DNA from: Candidatus Zixiibacteriota bacterium
GTDB taxonomy: Bacteria; Zixibacteria; MSB-5A5; GN15; FEB-12
Assembly (NCBI GenBank): GCA_030619345.1
Contig: JAUXBO010000092.1
Span: 1-8,230 of the forward strand
Direction: 5' to 3'
DNA: 8,230 nucleotides
A model generated the notes under the pieces. The model saw nothing but the letters and a program-made list of their open reading frames with translations. It was not told where the DNA came from and searched no databases. Below are positions 1 through 7,310 of this stretch, piece after piece; position 1 is the stretch's first letter, and each line of letters opens with the position of its first letter. The position numbers were made by a program, and so were the translations under genes.

Positions 1-1041
1 ATTGTAACTCCCTGACTGAGTGAAATCGGGCGTCCAGTTGAAAGCTCCCGTGCCGTTGAGATTATCTGTATAGGTTGCACCGGTAGGAAGAGTCGAACTG
101 GTCATGGCCGGGGTCGTGCCGTCAGCATCGCTGGCCGAAGTAGAAAAGTTCAGATTTGCATTCTCATCAACCGACTGCGCACCAATGGCAGCCAGAATCG
201 GAGCCTGATTAATATTATTAACTGTAATAACTACCTGCTCAGAATCAGTAGCTACGCCATCGGAAGCATAGAACGTGACATTATATATACCGGACTGAGT
301 GAAATCCGGCGTCCAGTTGAAAGTACCGGTACCGTTAAGATTGTCAGTGTATGATGCACCAGTCGGCAAAGTTGAACTGGTCATGGTCGGGGTTGTGCCA
401 TCGGGATCGCTGGCCGAAGTTCCAAAGTTCAGATTTGTATTCTCATCAACCGATTGAGCACCGATAGCGGCTAACACCGGCAGTTGGTTCACGTTATTGA
501 CCGTGATTGTGACAATTTCACTATCTACAGCAAGACTGTCATCGGTAGCGTAAAAGGTTACATTATAAACTCCAGACTGGGTGAAATCAGGGGTCCAGTC
601 AAAAGTCCCGGTACCATTAAGATTATCTGTATAACTCGCACCGGTAGGCAGAGTCGATGTCGTCAAGACCGGAGTTGATTCAACATCTGATGCGGTAACA
701 CCAAAAGTTAATTGGACATTCTCGTCCGTGGACTGAGAACCGATCGAAGTCAACACGGGAATTTGGTTACCGGCATCGGTGACAGTGATAACTACCTGTT
801 CACTGTCCGTTTCTAATCCATCGGAAGCATAAAATGTGACGTTATAACTTCCGGACTGGAGAAAATCGGGAGTCCAGTCGAAAGTACCGGTTCCGTTAAG
901 ATTATCTGTGAAACCGGCTCCGCTTGGCAAGGTAGATGTGCTAAGAGATGGCGTGGTTCCGTTTGGACCACTTGCAGTCACACCAAACGAAAGTTGCATT
1001 CCTTCGGTTGTTGACTGGGCGCCAATCGGATCTAGTACGGG
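1..1041 (-). repeat. Tandem ~279-bp coding repeats (four Ig-like units, last one cut by the edge)
   Basis: The units lie at 760-1041, 481-759, 202-480 and 1-201 (partial). Similarity is visible in the DNA as well as the protein: the block starting with a gactgagtgaaatc-like string recurs near 13, 292, 573 and 852. In protein, units 3 and 4 match at 59 of 67 aligned residues by hand count. Unit 1 is the most divergent and lacks the DEN and DxDG motifs (it has TEG and GPNG instead). Unit 2 is also off-pattern (DVES where units 3 and 4 have DPDG and DADG). This gradient fits recent duplication at the downstream (C-terminal) side of the array. The period of 93 residues is one Ig/cadherin-like fold. 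Confidence 0.95.
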
Positions 1042-1566
1042 CGAGAAAGACAATCTCAACTCAATGGCATCAACAGAATACGTAATGCCATCCGGAGGAG
1101 CAATCTTGGATACACCCCTCATCCGAACCTGGAAACCGTTGAGTTGCGTAGCCGAAGTCAGCGATCCGGCCGAAAGAGGACCAACGGTGGTAAGTGTAGT
1201 CGGGATATTGGTAAACGATTCAAAAGATACAAAACTGGTTCCATCAAAATACTCAAGTACCAAACTGTCATTACTATAGCCTGATTGACGATGACTAACA
1301 TATATCTCAGCGGATGAAACCGGAAAGCCAGCATTCAGAGTGCTGTCGAAATCGAAAGTCCATGTGTGTAAATTAGCTAAGTTTCCTGAAATGCTCGCCT
1401 CAGCACCATTCGGAGCACCATGACTATTGGTTTCTGATGTTATCGTCCTCGTGGAGGTCGAGGCATTGACATAGAGTGACTCCGTAGTTTGTGCACTTAC
1501 AGATTGACCCAGGGCCATCACAATTATCGAAAACAATAGCCCCATTAACTTCGTATCGAATCTCAT
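1..1566 (-). CDS. Large secreted/surface protein with tandem Ig-like repeats (N-terminal 522 residues; 3' end beyond left edge)
   Basis: The frame is open from an ATG at 1566 to the left edge with no stop, giving exactly 522 codons. Residues 1-25 look like a Sec signal peptide: a short charged start, a hydrophobic core (LMGLLFSIIVMAL), then a VSA cut site before QTT. Residues 26-174 form a beta-rich, Ser/Thr-rich domain that I do not recognise. From residue 176 there are four tandem Ig-like units of 93-94 residues, starting at P176, P270, P363 and P456. Each has a DEN-type motif, a LPTGA turn, the core NLNGTGxFxWTPDF and a YNVTFYASDG strand. This matches the putative Ig (He_PIG) / cadherin-like class of bacterial surface repeats. 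No enzyme domain is visible. The start is supported by the signal peptide and by a GGGGAAG ribosome binding site; the gene begins 15 bp after the preceding stop, so it is probably co-transcribed. By analogy with its neighbours the missing part may hold more repeats, a dockerin and a CTD, but that is a guess. It is probably an adhesin or surface-layer component. Confidence 0.92.
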   Translation of the reverse strand, partial: MRFDTKLMGLLFSIIVMALGQSVSAQTTESLYVNASTSTRTITSETNSHGAPNGAEASISGNLANLHTWTFDFDSTLNAGFPVSSAEIYVSHRQSGYSNDSLVLEYFDGTSFVSFESFTNIPTTLTTVGPLSAGSLTSATQLNGFQVRMRGVSKIAPPDGITYSVDAIELRLSFSPVLDPIGAQSTTEGMQLSFGVTASGPNGTTPSLSTSTLPSGAGFTDNLNGTGTFDWTPDFLQSGSYNVTFYASDGLETDSEQVVITVTDAGNQIPVLTSIGSQSTDENVQLTFGVTASDVESTPVLTTSTLPTGASYTDNLNGTGTFDWTPDFTQSGVYNVTFYATDDSLAVDSEIVTITVNNVNQLPVLAAIGAQSVDENTNLNFGTSASDPDGTTPTMTSSTLPTGASYTDNLNGTGTFNWTPDFTQSGIYNVTFYASDGVATDSEQVVITVNNINQAPILAAIGAQSVDENANLNFSTSASDADGTTPAMTSSTLPTGATYTDNLNGTGAFNWTPDFTQSGSYN

Positions 1567-1569
1567 AAT

Positions 1570-1576
1570 CTTCCCC
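1570..1576 (-). promoter_or_regulatory. Ribosome binding site of the repeat protein
   Basis: The minus strand reads GGGGAAG-ATT-ATG. The purine-rich run lies entirely within the 15-bp gap after the upstream stop codon at 1582-1584. It supports the ATG at 1566 as the start and translation from a shared mRNA. Confidence 0.65.
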
Positions 1577-1581
1577 AGCTG

Positions 1582-4275
1582 TTATTTCAACAACAGCATT
1601 TTTTTGGTCTTTGCCTCATCTCCCACTCGTAGGCGGTAGAGATAGATTCCTGTCGCCACTCTAGTACCGTTCTTACTGGTGGCGTCCCATTCAACTCTGT
1701 AATTCCCGGGGAGCATATCGCTGTCAACCAACTGCTTAACATGCCGCCCGAGTATATTATATATATCGAGACTTACGTCTTTTGTTGAACCTCCATCGGA
1801 AGAAACTCCGACAGAAAATTCAATTGTAGTATTTGGGTTAAAGGGATTAGGATAGTTCTGCCTCAGCGTAAATCCGGTCGGCAGGGCACGTCTTTCCTCC
1901 ATACCCTCAACTAAAACCGCTGCTGCTCCACTGGTTGACAGCAAAGCACGGGTCAGGCGGATTTGGGCTTCATTACCGGATTCAATATCCTTACGGGCCG
2001 AAATCGGTATCGTGACCAGATCAGCCAGTCCGGCCGAAATAAGGCCGTCGCTATTGAATGGATTACGGAAATGCATGAGTACCACCATCTTACCCTTGCC
2101 ATCATCGCGATACTGAAGAGTCAGTTGGTCGGCATCCTGGGTTACTATCGGGGCTCCGAGGCTCATAGCGCTCGGATCATAGGCAAATTCAAGCTCTACT
2201 CCGGCGATATCGGTCGGCAGGTCCGAAGTTACCGTGATTTCATCCATATTTCCGCCAACAAGGCTCGGATAATCGAGTTCGACCGTAGCCATTTCATTGT
2301 AAATCGGCTGCCCGGGGGTAGGTGCCAGCGGAATACCATAGATCAGATTAACTACTCCGACCAGGTCAAAGACGTTAACGGTATCATTAACAAGAACATC
2401 GCCAGCATCAAATTGACGGTCATTGAGGGTGAAATTATTGATGATATAAGCGACAATACTCACCAAATCAGCCACGTTAACACGCTTGTCGAGGTTAACG
2501 TCGCCGATCCGGTCGACCTGAATCACCCCGGAGTCAACGCTCAATTCCAGCGACGGGAAGTTTGGATCGGGGTTAATCGATTCCCAACCATCCTCAATAT
2601 AGACCGGGTAATCATCCGGGGTCGCAGTGGAATCGATTGACATGACCGCATACATAATTGCCGTAGTTGTATCGGTCCCCACCGGTTCGTTGGCCAAACC
2701 AAAGGTAACGACTTTTATGAGTCCCGGGGTCTGACCTATGTTGTCATAAACTACATAGTCAGGCGTACGACCGGTGACCACAAAAGAGTCTACCGAAAAC
2801 AGATTGTAATCATACCTAAAATCAAACTGTACACCATAAACTACCTGTGCTGTAACCAGATCGATTGGCAGGAAAACAGATTTTTTCCCCGGAAGTCCAC
2901 CGATTGGTGAGCGTCCTGGCGCCGAGGTAGTGAAAAGACGGTCAACCGTAATACCAGTTACCGTTATCGACACCGAGGCTGTTCTGGTTCCGGTTCCGTC
3001 GTTGGCCGTGAAGTTAATTGTGTAAGTTCCCTGCTGCCCAATATCCGGCGTCCAACTAAAGGTCGAACTAACCGATCCCGAACCCACCGCCTGAGCAAAA
3101 AAGGCATTGTTGGGAAGTGCTCCGCTGGTCGACAGCGTAATATTATCACCATCGACATCTGAAGCCGAGACAAGAAGACTCAGCGACTGTCCTTCTTCAA
3201 CCGTGAAGCCGGGAGAAACCGTAATAACCGGAAGAGTATTGGTCGTATCAATCGGGCCACCTCCGCCGTCTACAACGACAAGATTCGCATAAGAGCCAAC
3301 CGAGTCAAACGCATTGTATGCCTTTATGATATACTGATAAGTCCCCTCGGCATTCGGGGAAACCGTTGCAAAGAAGCCGGAAGCATCAGTACTGGTCTGA
3401 TCGAACCCTGGACCAGTCACACGAATGTTGTCAGTATTCGAAGTCGCCCAGGAAATCACGACAGCGCTGCTAAGATCCGAAGTGTCGGGGCTGATTGTAT
3501 AGGAGTCAATGGTCGGGGGCGGCTCACTGTTGGCCGTAAATAATCCGGTGCTCAAACTTGGATACACGGTATGTGTAGAAAAAGCCGTATCAATTTCAAG
3601 ACTCGTCGAATCAAAAAGCCCAACGCCAATCGAGTCGATACTCGCGGAAGCCATACTGGTGCGACGACAATCCGAACAAAAGATATCGCCCTCGATAGAA
3701 ATACACTCATTGACCTCGTAGAATCTAAAAGACGCCGTGGCACCCTCGGGCATCGATGGATCGACGGAAAATGGGATCCGGAGAATCACACCCGAACCGG
3801 ACTCAATCTCAGGGACTTCAGCAGCAATACCAATGTTAAAGCCGATAAGGATAGCATTGGAGTCAAACGGGTTTTGCGAATACCGCATAAAAATGTGGTC
3901 AGACGAATCGGACGCAAGCGTATCCAAAGCTGTCTTGAGCCTGCCCGTCGTAGCGTACGACAAGAACCCTTCGTTCAGTACGTCGGCCGGATCCGGAATC
4001 GGCGAAAGGTAGGTGCTATCCCACTGAATCAAGATAAAGAAACCGGTTACCGGCTCATTATAGTCCGTAAACGGGTTGTCATACGATGTCATGGAGATCG
4101 GCACCCAGACGGTTTCACCCGGAGGGGCGGTCGACGCTCCGATGATTATATGGTCAACGGAAGATTCAGACACTTCGCCGCAATCCAGATACTCGTTCAC
4201 CACCTGGGCGGACGCAATTGCCGACATCGATAGTATTATCGCAATACAGATCAAAGGGATCTTAAACAACCTCAT
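1582..4275 (-). CDS. Secreted cohesin-like/dockerin surface protein with T9SS-like C-terminal sorting domain (897 aa)
   Basis: Residues 1-23 are a signal peptide (MRLFKIPLICIAIILSMSA core, cut after ASA). The mature chain is modular. About 37-236 is a cohesin-like beta-sandwich (PGETVWVPISM..., FILIQWDSTYL). About 255-335 is a PKD/Ig-like domain, followed by a DGGGG linker. About 347-441 is an Ig-like He_PIG domain with EEG, DVDGD and FSWTPD motifs. About 446-586 is a second cohesin-like domain. About 591-648 is a dockerin-like pair of calcium loops (DVNLDKRVNVAD, then DVLVNDTVNVFD). About 657-790 is another cohesin-like beta module. About 798-897 is a C-terminal FlgD-Ig/T9SS type A-like domain with NYPNPFNP at 807-814 and the ending KKMLLLK. 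No catalytic domain is seen. All mature cysteines (32, 191, 200, 203) fall in the first domain. It is probably exported by Sec, then sorted across the outer membrane. The start is fixed by a strong GGAGGT site and the signal peptide. It is the middle gene of a tight three-gene run. Confidence 0.93.
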   Translation of the reverse strand: MRLFKIPLICIAIILSMSAIASAQVVNEYLDCGEVSESSVDHIIIGASTAPPGETVWVPISMTSYDNPFTDYNEPVTGFFILIQWDSTYLSPIPDPADVLNEGFLSYATTGRLKTALDTLASDSSDHIFMRYSQNPFDSNAILIGFNIGIAAEVPEIESGSGVILRIPFSVDPSMPEGATASFRFYEVNECISIEGDIFCSDCRRTSMASASIDSIGVGLFDSTSLEIDTAFSTHTVYPSLSTGLFTANSEPPPTIDSYTISPDTSDLSSAVVISWATSNTDNIRVTGPGFDQTSTDASGFFATVSPNAEGTYQYIIKAYNAFDSVGSYANLVVVDGGGGPIDTTNTLPVITVSPGFTVEEGQSLSLLVSASDVDGDNITLSTSGALPNNAFFAQAVGSGSVSSTFSWTPDIGQQGTYTINFTANDGTGTRTASVSITVTGITVDRLFTTSAPGRSPIGGLPGKKSVFLPIDLVTAQVVYGVQFDFRYDYNLFSVDSFVVTGRTPDYVVYDNIGQTPGLIKVVTFGLANEPVGTDTTTAIMYAVMSIDSTATPDDYPVYIEDGWESINPDPNFPSLELSVDSGVIQVDRIGDVNLDKRVNVADLVSIVAYIINNFTLNDRQFDAGDVLVNDTVNVFDLVGVVNLIYGIPLAPTPGQPIYNEMATVELDYPSLVGGNMDEITVTSDLPTDIAGVELEFAYDPSAMSLGAPIVTQDADQLTLQYRDDGKGKMVVLMHFRNPFNSDGLISAGLADLVTIPISARKDIESGNEAQIRLTRALLSTSGAAAVLVEGMEERRALPTGFTLRQNYPNPFNPNTTIEFSVGVSSDGGSTKDVSLDIYNILGRHVKQLVDSDMLPGNYRVEWDATSKNGTRVATGIYLYRLRVGDEAKTKKMLLLK

Positions 4276-4280
4276 TTATA

Positions 4281-4286
4281 ACCTCC
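4281..4286 (-). promoter_or_regulatory. Strong Shine-Dalgarno site of the 897-aa protein
   Basis: The minus strand reads GGAGGT-TATAA-ATG, a near-ideal Shine-Dalgarno core with a 5-nt spacer. It is the best ribosome binding site in the window and decides the start at 4275. The rest of the 51-bp gap (4276-4326) shows no terminator hairpin, so read-through from the upstream gene is likely. Confidence 0.8.
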
Positions 4287-4326
4287 GAAAAGAGACATAT
4301 ATTTTTCAACTTCATACCCCTGGCCC

Positions 4327-6777
4327 TTACTTTAGTAACATCATCTTACGGGATTCACTTTCCTGACCGGCAACAAGGCGATAAAGATATACGCCCGAAG
4401 CCACCGGTTGGCTGTTTTCATCGCGACCATCCCACGAAATGATGTGACTGCCGGCCGGCAGGCGATCATCTATAAGAACTTTAACTTTTCTTCCAAGAAC
4501 ATTGAATACTGCCAACTGCACATGCGCTTCGGTGGGCAGATCAAAATTGATGTTGGTCTCGGGATTAAACGGGTTGGGATAATTCTGCCCCAGAACAAAC
4601 TGAGTAGGAAGTCCCACGCTCTTTTGAACTATTTCCGCCCGTACTAACTGACCACGTGAACTGGCGAGCTGCACTTCGGTCGACTCAAACAAGTCATAAC
4701 CGATCATCTCGACAAATTGATGCTCTCCCTGAGGCATCCGCACTCCGTCCATGGAGAAAAGCAAAATTCTTGACTGGTCACCATCCTGTGCCGTCAATAA
4801 ATCTATATTTGCGAACAGACTGTTTACCTGGTCGGCCACAGAGAGAGCGGCTGAATTGTATTCCAGGAAAAGCCCACCCACTTCAAAATTTGCATCATAA
4901 GAAAGAACAATCCGATCATCCTGCTGATCGATATACACAACCGCCTTCAAATCAGACACGGTCTCGATCTTCGGTGATGGCCCGCCGTCAATAATTACAT
5001 TGATCAAGGCAATCAGATCAGCTACAGTGGCAACCAGACCGTCGTGATTAACATCGGAATTGGCATACTGAATGATATTGAAAGGGAAGTTGACAGGCTC
5101 CATGAAATAATTGCTGAAATATATAGCGTCGCCTATTTCAAACGGTATTCCATTAAGATTGATATCCCCAATTACGATCAGGCCGACCTCAAGGATATTG
5201 ACGTAACTGTTTTCGTAAACTGTCTCTGACTGCGGAACCATATTGCCAACGGAATCGCTGACGGTATTGTCATCCCAGTTTACGCTGTCTGAAAACACGA
5301 AGCGCAACGGCGGTGCGGTGCCACCCAGGGTGACATTGTTGACTATATGGAACTGAATCTTGGCAATCGATCCCACCACTGCCGGAAAAATTGGGGTTCC
5401 ACCGCCCATGTCGGCGATTCCCTCAATACGGATATTACCGGGGACACCCTCATCATTAAGGGTGAAGACAAAATGTTCGAAATCTTTGGAACGGGTTCCG
5501 TTGCTGACGATATCAAGAACCGTCAAGGCCAGCGGATCATAATTGATGAGCAGGTTAAAGGCAGAAACCGGCTGCTTATTGTCCAGACGGATATTCACTT
5601 CTATAGTAGCATTCGGGAAAGCGTTAATCGTGTCCATAGAGAGACTGAAGAGATCGACCGGAAGAACCGTCACCGTCACAGTACCCGTATCGGCCAGACC
5701 GTGCGGATCGGTAGCCACGAATCCAAACTCAAAAACTCCGGTGTCCACAACTGACGAATGCCAAACGACATTTCCCGCTAAGTTCTTGTCGAACACAACC
5801 TCATTGGGAAGATTGATATAATCCCAGGAGATACTTTCAAAATCCGGCTCCTGAGCCGAAAAACTCATAACCAGACTATCGCCGGCGAGGATTTGATCGT
5901 CGGCCACGACTGTAACCTGCGGGGCCCGGTTGCGATTAAGTACGTTTACTTCGACTTCAATCCGATCAGACAGGTCACCATCGGTAGTCCAGAACCCAAA
6001 AGTAAACGGACCGTTGTCAGCCGAACCGGGGCCTACATATGGAGGAAGCCAGGATAAACGGGCAGAGCCATTACCGTTGTCCACAAACGAAACGCCAGTG
6101 GGACTCTCGGTGCAGACAATTCGGACCGGATCAGAATTAGAATCGCTGACAACCAGATTCAACTCCAGACTGTCGCCCTCAATCACGTACTGGTCGGCAA
6201 CAGCTGCAAATCGGGGGGCCTCATTAGCGGCATCCACATAAACTTGACCGGACTCAAAAGCAGGAAATATCACCTGCGAAGCATCATCGGCAAAAATCAA
6301 TTGGCCACCTGGCGGAAAGGACAGAGTATCGATTGTTGTATGGATTCGGTCCGTAATAGTATCGGAAACTGTGAAAATAGCCGTAAAAATCAGCCCGTCA
6401 CCAGCCGGTATGGGGTCTTCAAGAAACTTGATAATCCCAATCTTGAAATGTCCATCGATCTTATCAACACTGTCCGGGGCCATTAGTTTGTTTTGAATAT
6501 ATTCGGCTCTGGAACCGGCAAAATCGATAGCCCGCAGAGTCAGGAGATCGCTATTATAAACAATCGGAAGAGTCATGGCGCTGAGGGGGACATCATTTCG
6601 GATATAGAACCTGACGGGGACATCTTGTCCCGGACCGGCTTTGACAGAGTCAATATAGAACAGATTAGGTTCCGTATCGCTCCCGGCCAAAGCCGAGCCG
6701 GTAAAAATCAAGCCGGTTAAGACCGTCAGAATCAGAGCGCAGAAAACGGCTGTAATTTTGTCAAATTCCCTAAGCAT
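4327..6777 (-). CDS. Secreted cohesin-like/dockerin-like surface protein with T9SS-like C-terminal sorting domain (816 aa)
   Basis: Residues 1-31 are a signal peptide: MLREFDK, a long hydrophobic core, and a cut after ALA. Domains follow in order. About 38-182 is a cohesin-like sandwich (SVKAGPGQDVPVRFYIRN, then PIVYNSDLLTL). About 187-281 is an Ig-like domain with IEGDSLELN and LSWLPP. About 284-374 is a second Ig-like domain with LAGDSLVMSF. About 376-534 is a second cohesin-like domain (PVSAFNLLINYDPLALTVLDI). About 537-595 is a variant dockerin (GDINLN...EIGDAIYFSNYF, then DVNHDGLVATVAD). About 607-715 is a beta module. About 724-816 is the CTD with NYPNPFNP at 732-739 and the ending RKMMLLK. 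No enzyme motif is seen; the only mature cysteine is C222. The start is supported by the signal peptide, although the upstream Shine-Dalgarno is weak (GGGAAAAAGAA). It is the first gene of the probable operon, preceded by a 533-bp gap. The role is inferred as a surface scaffold or adhesin; the cohesin label is by fold pattern only. Confidence 0.92.
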   Translation of the reverse strand: MLREFDKITAVFCALILTVLTGLIFTGSALAGSDTEPNLFYIDSVKAGPGQDVPVRFYIRNDVPLSAMTLPIVYNSDLLTLRAIDFAGSRAEYIQNKLMAPDSVDKIDGHFKIGIIKFLEDPIPAGDGLIFTAIFTVSDTITDRIHTTIDTLSFPPGGQLIFADDASQVIFPAFESGQVYVDAANEAPRFAAVADQYVIEGDSLELNLVVSDSNSDPVRIVCTESPTGVSFVDNGNGSARLSWLPPYVGPGSADNGPFTFGFWTTDGDLSDRIEVEVNVLNRNRAPQVTVVADDQILAGDSLVMSFSAQEPDFESISWDYINLPNEVVFDKNLAGNVVWHSSVVDTGVFEFGFVATDPHGLADTGTVTVTVLPVDLFSLSMDTINAFPNATIEVNIRLDNKQPVSAFNLLINYDPLALTVLDIVSNGTRSKDFEHFVFTLNDEGVPGNIRIEGIADMGGGTPIFPAVVGSIAKIQFHIVNNVTLGGTAPPLRFVFSDSVNWDDNTVSDSVGNMVPQSETVYENSYVNILEVGLIVIGDINLNGIPFEIGDAIYFSNYFMEPVNFPFNIIQYANSDVNHDGLVATVADLIALINVIIDGGPSPKIETVSDLKAVVYIDQQDDRIVLSYDANFEVGGLFLEYNSAALSVADQVNSLFANIDLLTAQDGDQSRILLFSMDGVRMPQGEHQFVEMIGYDLFESTEVQLASSRGQLVRAEIVQKSVGLPTQFVLGQNYPNPFNPETNINFDLPTEAHVQLAVFNVLGRKVKVLIDDRLPAGSHIISWDGRDENSQPVASGVYLYRLVAGQESESRKMMLLK

Positions 6778-6850
6778 TTCTTTTTCCCAAAAAAAGATAT
6801 TTAATCAACTTCTATCTGAGCAACTACCGGACCGGAAGCTATAACTTCGC

Positions 6851-6864
6851 AGAGAATGTTCTCT
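6851..6864. promoter_or_regulatory. Inverted repeat, possible operator
   Basis: AGAGAA-TG-TTCTCT has perfect 6-bp arms with a 2-bp spacer. It lies 74-87 bp upstream of the start at 6777, where a regulator site could sit. A chance occurrence cannot be excluded; no regulator gene is in the window. Confidence 0.22.
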
Positions 6865-7066
6865 CTTTCATCGCTGGTCTCGGTCACTCAACCCGATTTG
6901 TTCAGCCTTATAGTCTCTTTGGTTAACTGGCTGTACTACAGATGGTTATCGGGCTCATCCAACTGCAGTGTCCTGACTTAGCTATTCCCTGCTGCTAATC
7001 CCCCTGCTGATACCGAACACGTTTCTTAAGATGGAAATCATTTGGCGCAAGCCGGTAGTAATCTGG

Positions 7067-7094
7067 CTGTGCAAAGGTGCAACCGTATGCACAG
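7067..7094. other. Hairpin with perfect 7-bp stem
   Basis: CTGTGCA (7067-7073) is exactly complementary to TGCACAG (7088-7094) across a 14-nt loop. The loop itself holds a small GGT/ACC pairing. It lies in the leader side of the noncoding region, 290 nt or more upstream of the 816-aa protein. Function unknown. Confidence 0.35.
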
Positions 7095-7137
7095 TGAGTT
7101 GGTTGGTACTCTGGGGTATGTCCGTAGAAAACAAAAA

Positions 7138-7189
7138 GATGACCATCGGAACCTTTAGTTCCCATCCTTTGAAATTAGAGGTGGTCATC
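7138..7189. other. Nested hairpin in the noncoding region
   Basis: The outer stem pairs GATGACCA (7138-7145) with TGGTCATC (7182-7189), 8 bp and perfect. Inside it, GGAAC (7148-7152) pairs with GTTCC (7158-7162) around a 5-nt loop. The arrangement suggests a structured RNA or a regulator-binding site, but I match it to no known riboswitch or ncRNA family. Confidence 0.35.
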
Positions 7190-7265
7190 ATACAAATCAT
7201 ATCTTTCTTATCTCGTTCCTTACTTACCTTAACAATTCTCTCTTCCTTACCTCCTCAAATAATCC

Positions 7266-7290
7266 CCGGAAAGGGACAAGCCCTCTCCGG
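7266..7290 (-). terminator. Terminator-like hairpin after the rightmost gene
   Basis: On the minus strand CCGGAGAGGG pairs with CCCTTTCCGG around a CTTGT loop: a 10-bp, GC-rich stem with one G-U pair. It starts 20 nt past the stop at 7311-7313. The tract after it is GGGATTATTT, only moderately T-rich, so termination may be partial. It separates the rightmost gene from the downstream three-gene unit. Confidence 0.6.
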
Positions 7291-7310
7291 AGACATAAAG
7301 TAGAACAGAC

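Larger units (their letters stand above)
6778..7310. other. 533-bp noncoding region between two transcription units
   Basis: I see no supportable gene here on either strand. The two short open frames (72 aa on minus, 90 aa on plus) lack good ribosome binding sites and any recognisable motif. The region holds a terminator-like hairpin at its right end, two further hairpins (7067-7094 and 7138-7189), an 8-bp palindrome TCTTAAGA at 7024-7031, a CCCTGCTG direct repeat (6988-6995 and 7002-7009) and a 14-bp inverted repeat at 6851-6864. The promoter for the downstream three-gene unit should be here, but I cannot point to a convincing -35/-10 pair, and the phylum's promoter consensus is unknown to me. 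Confidence 0.6.

Noticed and set aside
1..1041. CRISPR-like or intergenic repeat array
   Set aside because: The 279-bp units are in frame, have no spacers, and encode Ig-like domains inside one open reading frame.
1963..2640. 225-aa open frame on the plus strand
   Set aside because: It is antisense to the dockerin and cohesin-like region of the 897-aa protein, is rich in Arg/Ile/His and has no coherent domain pattern: a shadow frame.
3571..4233. 220-aa Arg-rich open frame on the plus strand
   Set aside because: It is antisense to the N-terminal domains of the 897-aa protein; the Arg/Asp-rich composition is typical of reversed coding sequence.
6790..6830. Possible sigma-70-like promoter (TTGCTC, 17 bp, ATATCT) just upstream of the 816-aa gene
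   Set aside because: Both hexamers are poor, the leader would be only about 15 nt, and the promoter consensus of this lineage is unknown to me.
7040..7100. Possible cyclic-di-GMP riboswitch (GGC-GCAA-GCC and GCAAAGG strings on the plus strand)
   Set aside because: Only short fragments resemble the family, the order of helices does not fit, and no gene starts downstream on that strand.
6982..7200. 72-aa open frame on the minus strand in the intergenic region
   Set aside because: The GGAGG-like string near 7251-7257 is about 50 nt too far from the ATG, no known motif is present, and the frame runs through both hairpin structures.
7031..7303. 90-aa hydrophobic open frame on the plus strand
   Set aside because: There is no ribosome binding site, it runs through the terminator hairpin, and it lies opposite to the transcription of every supported gene.
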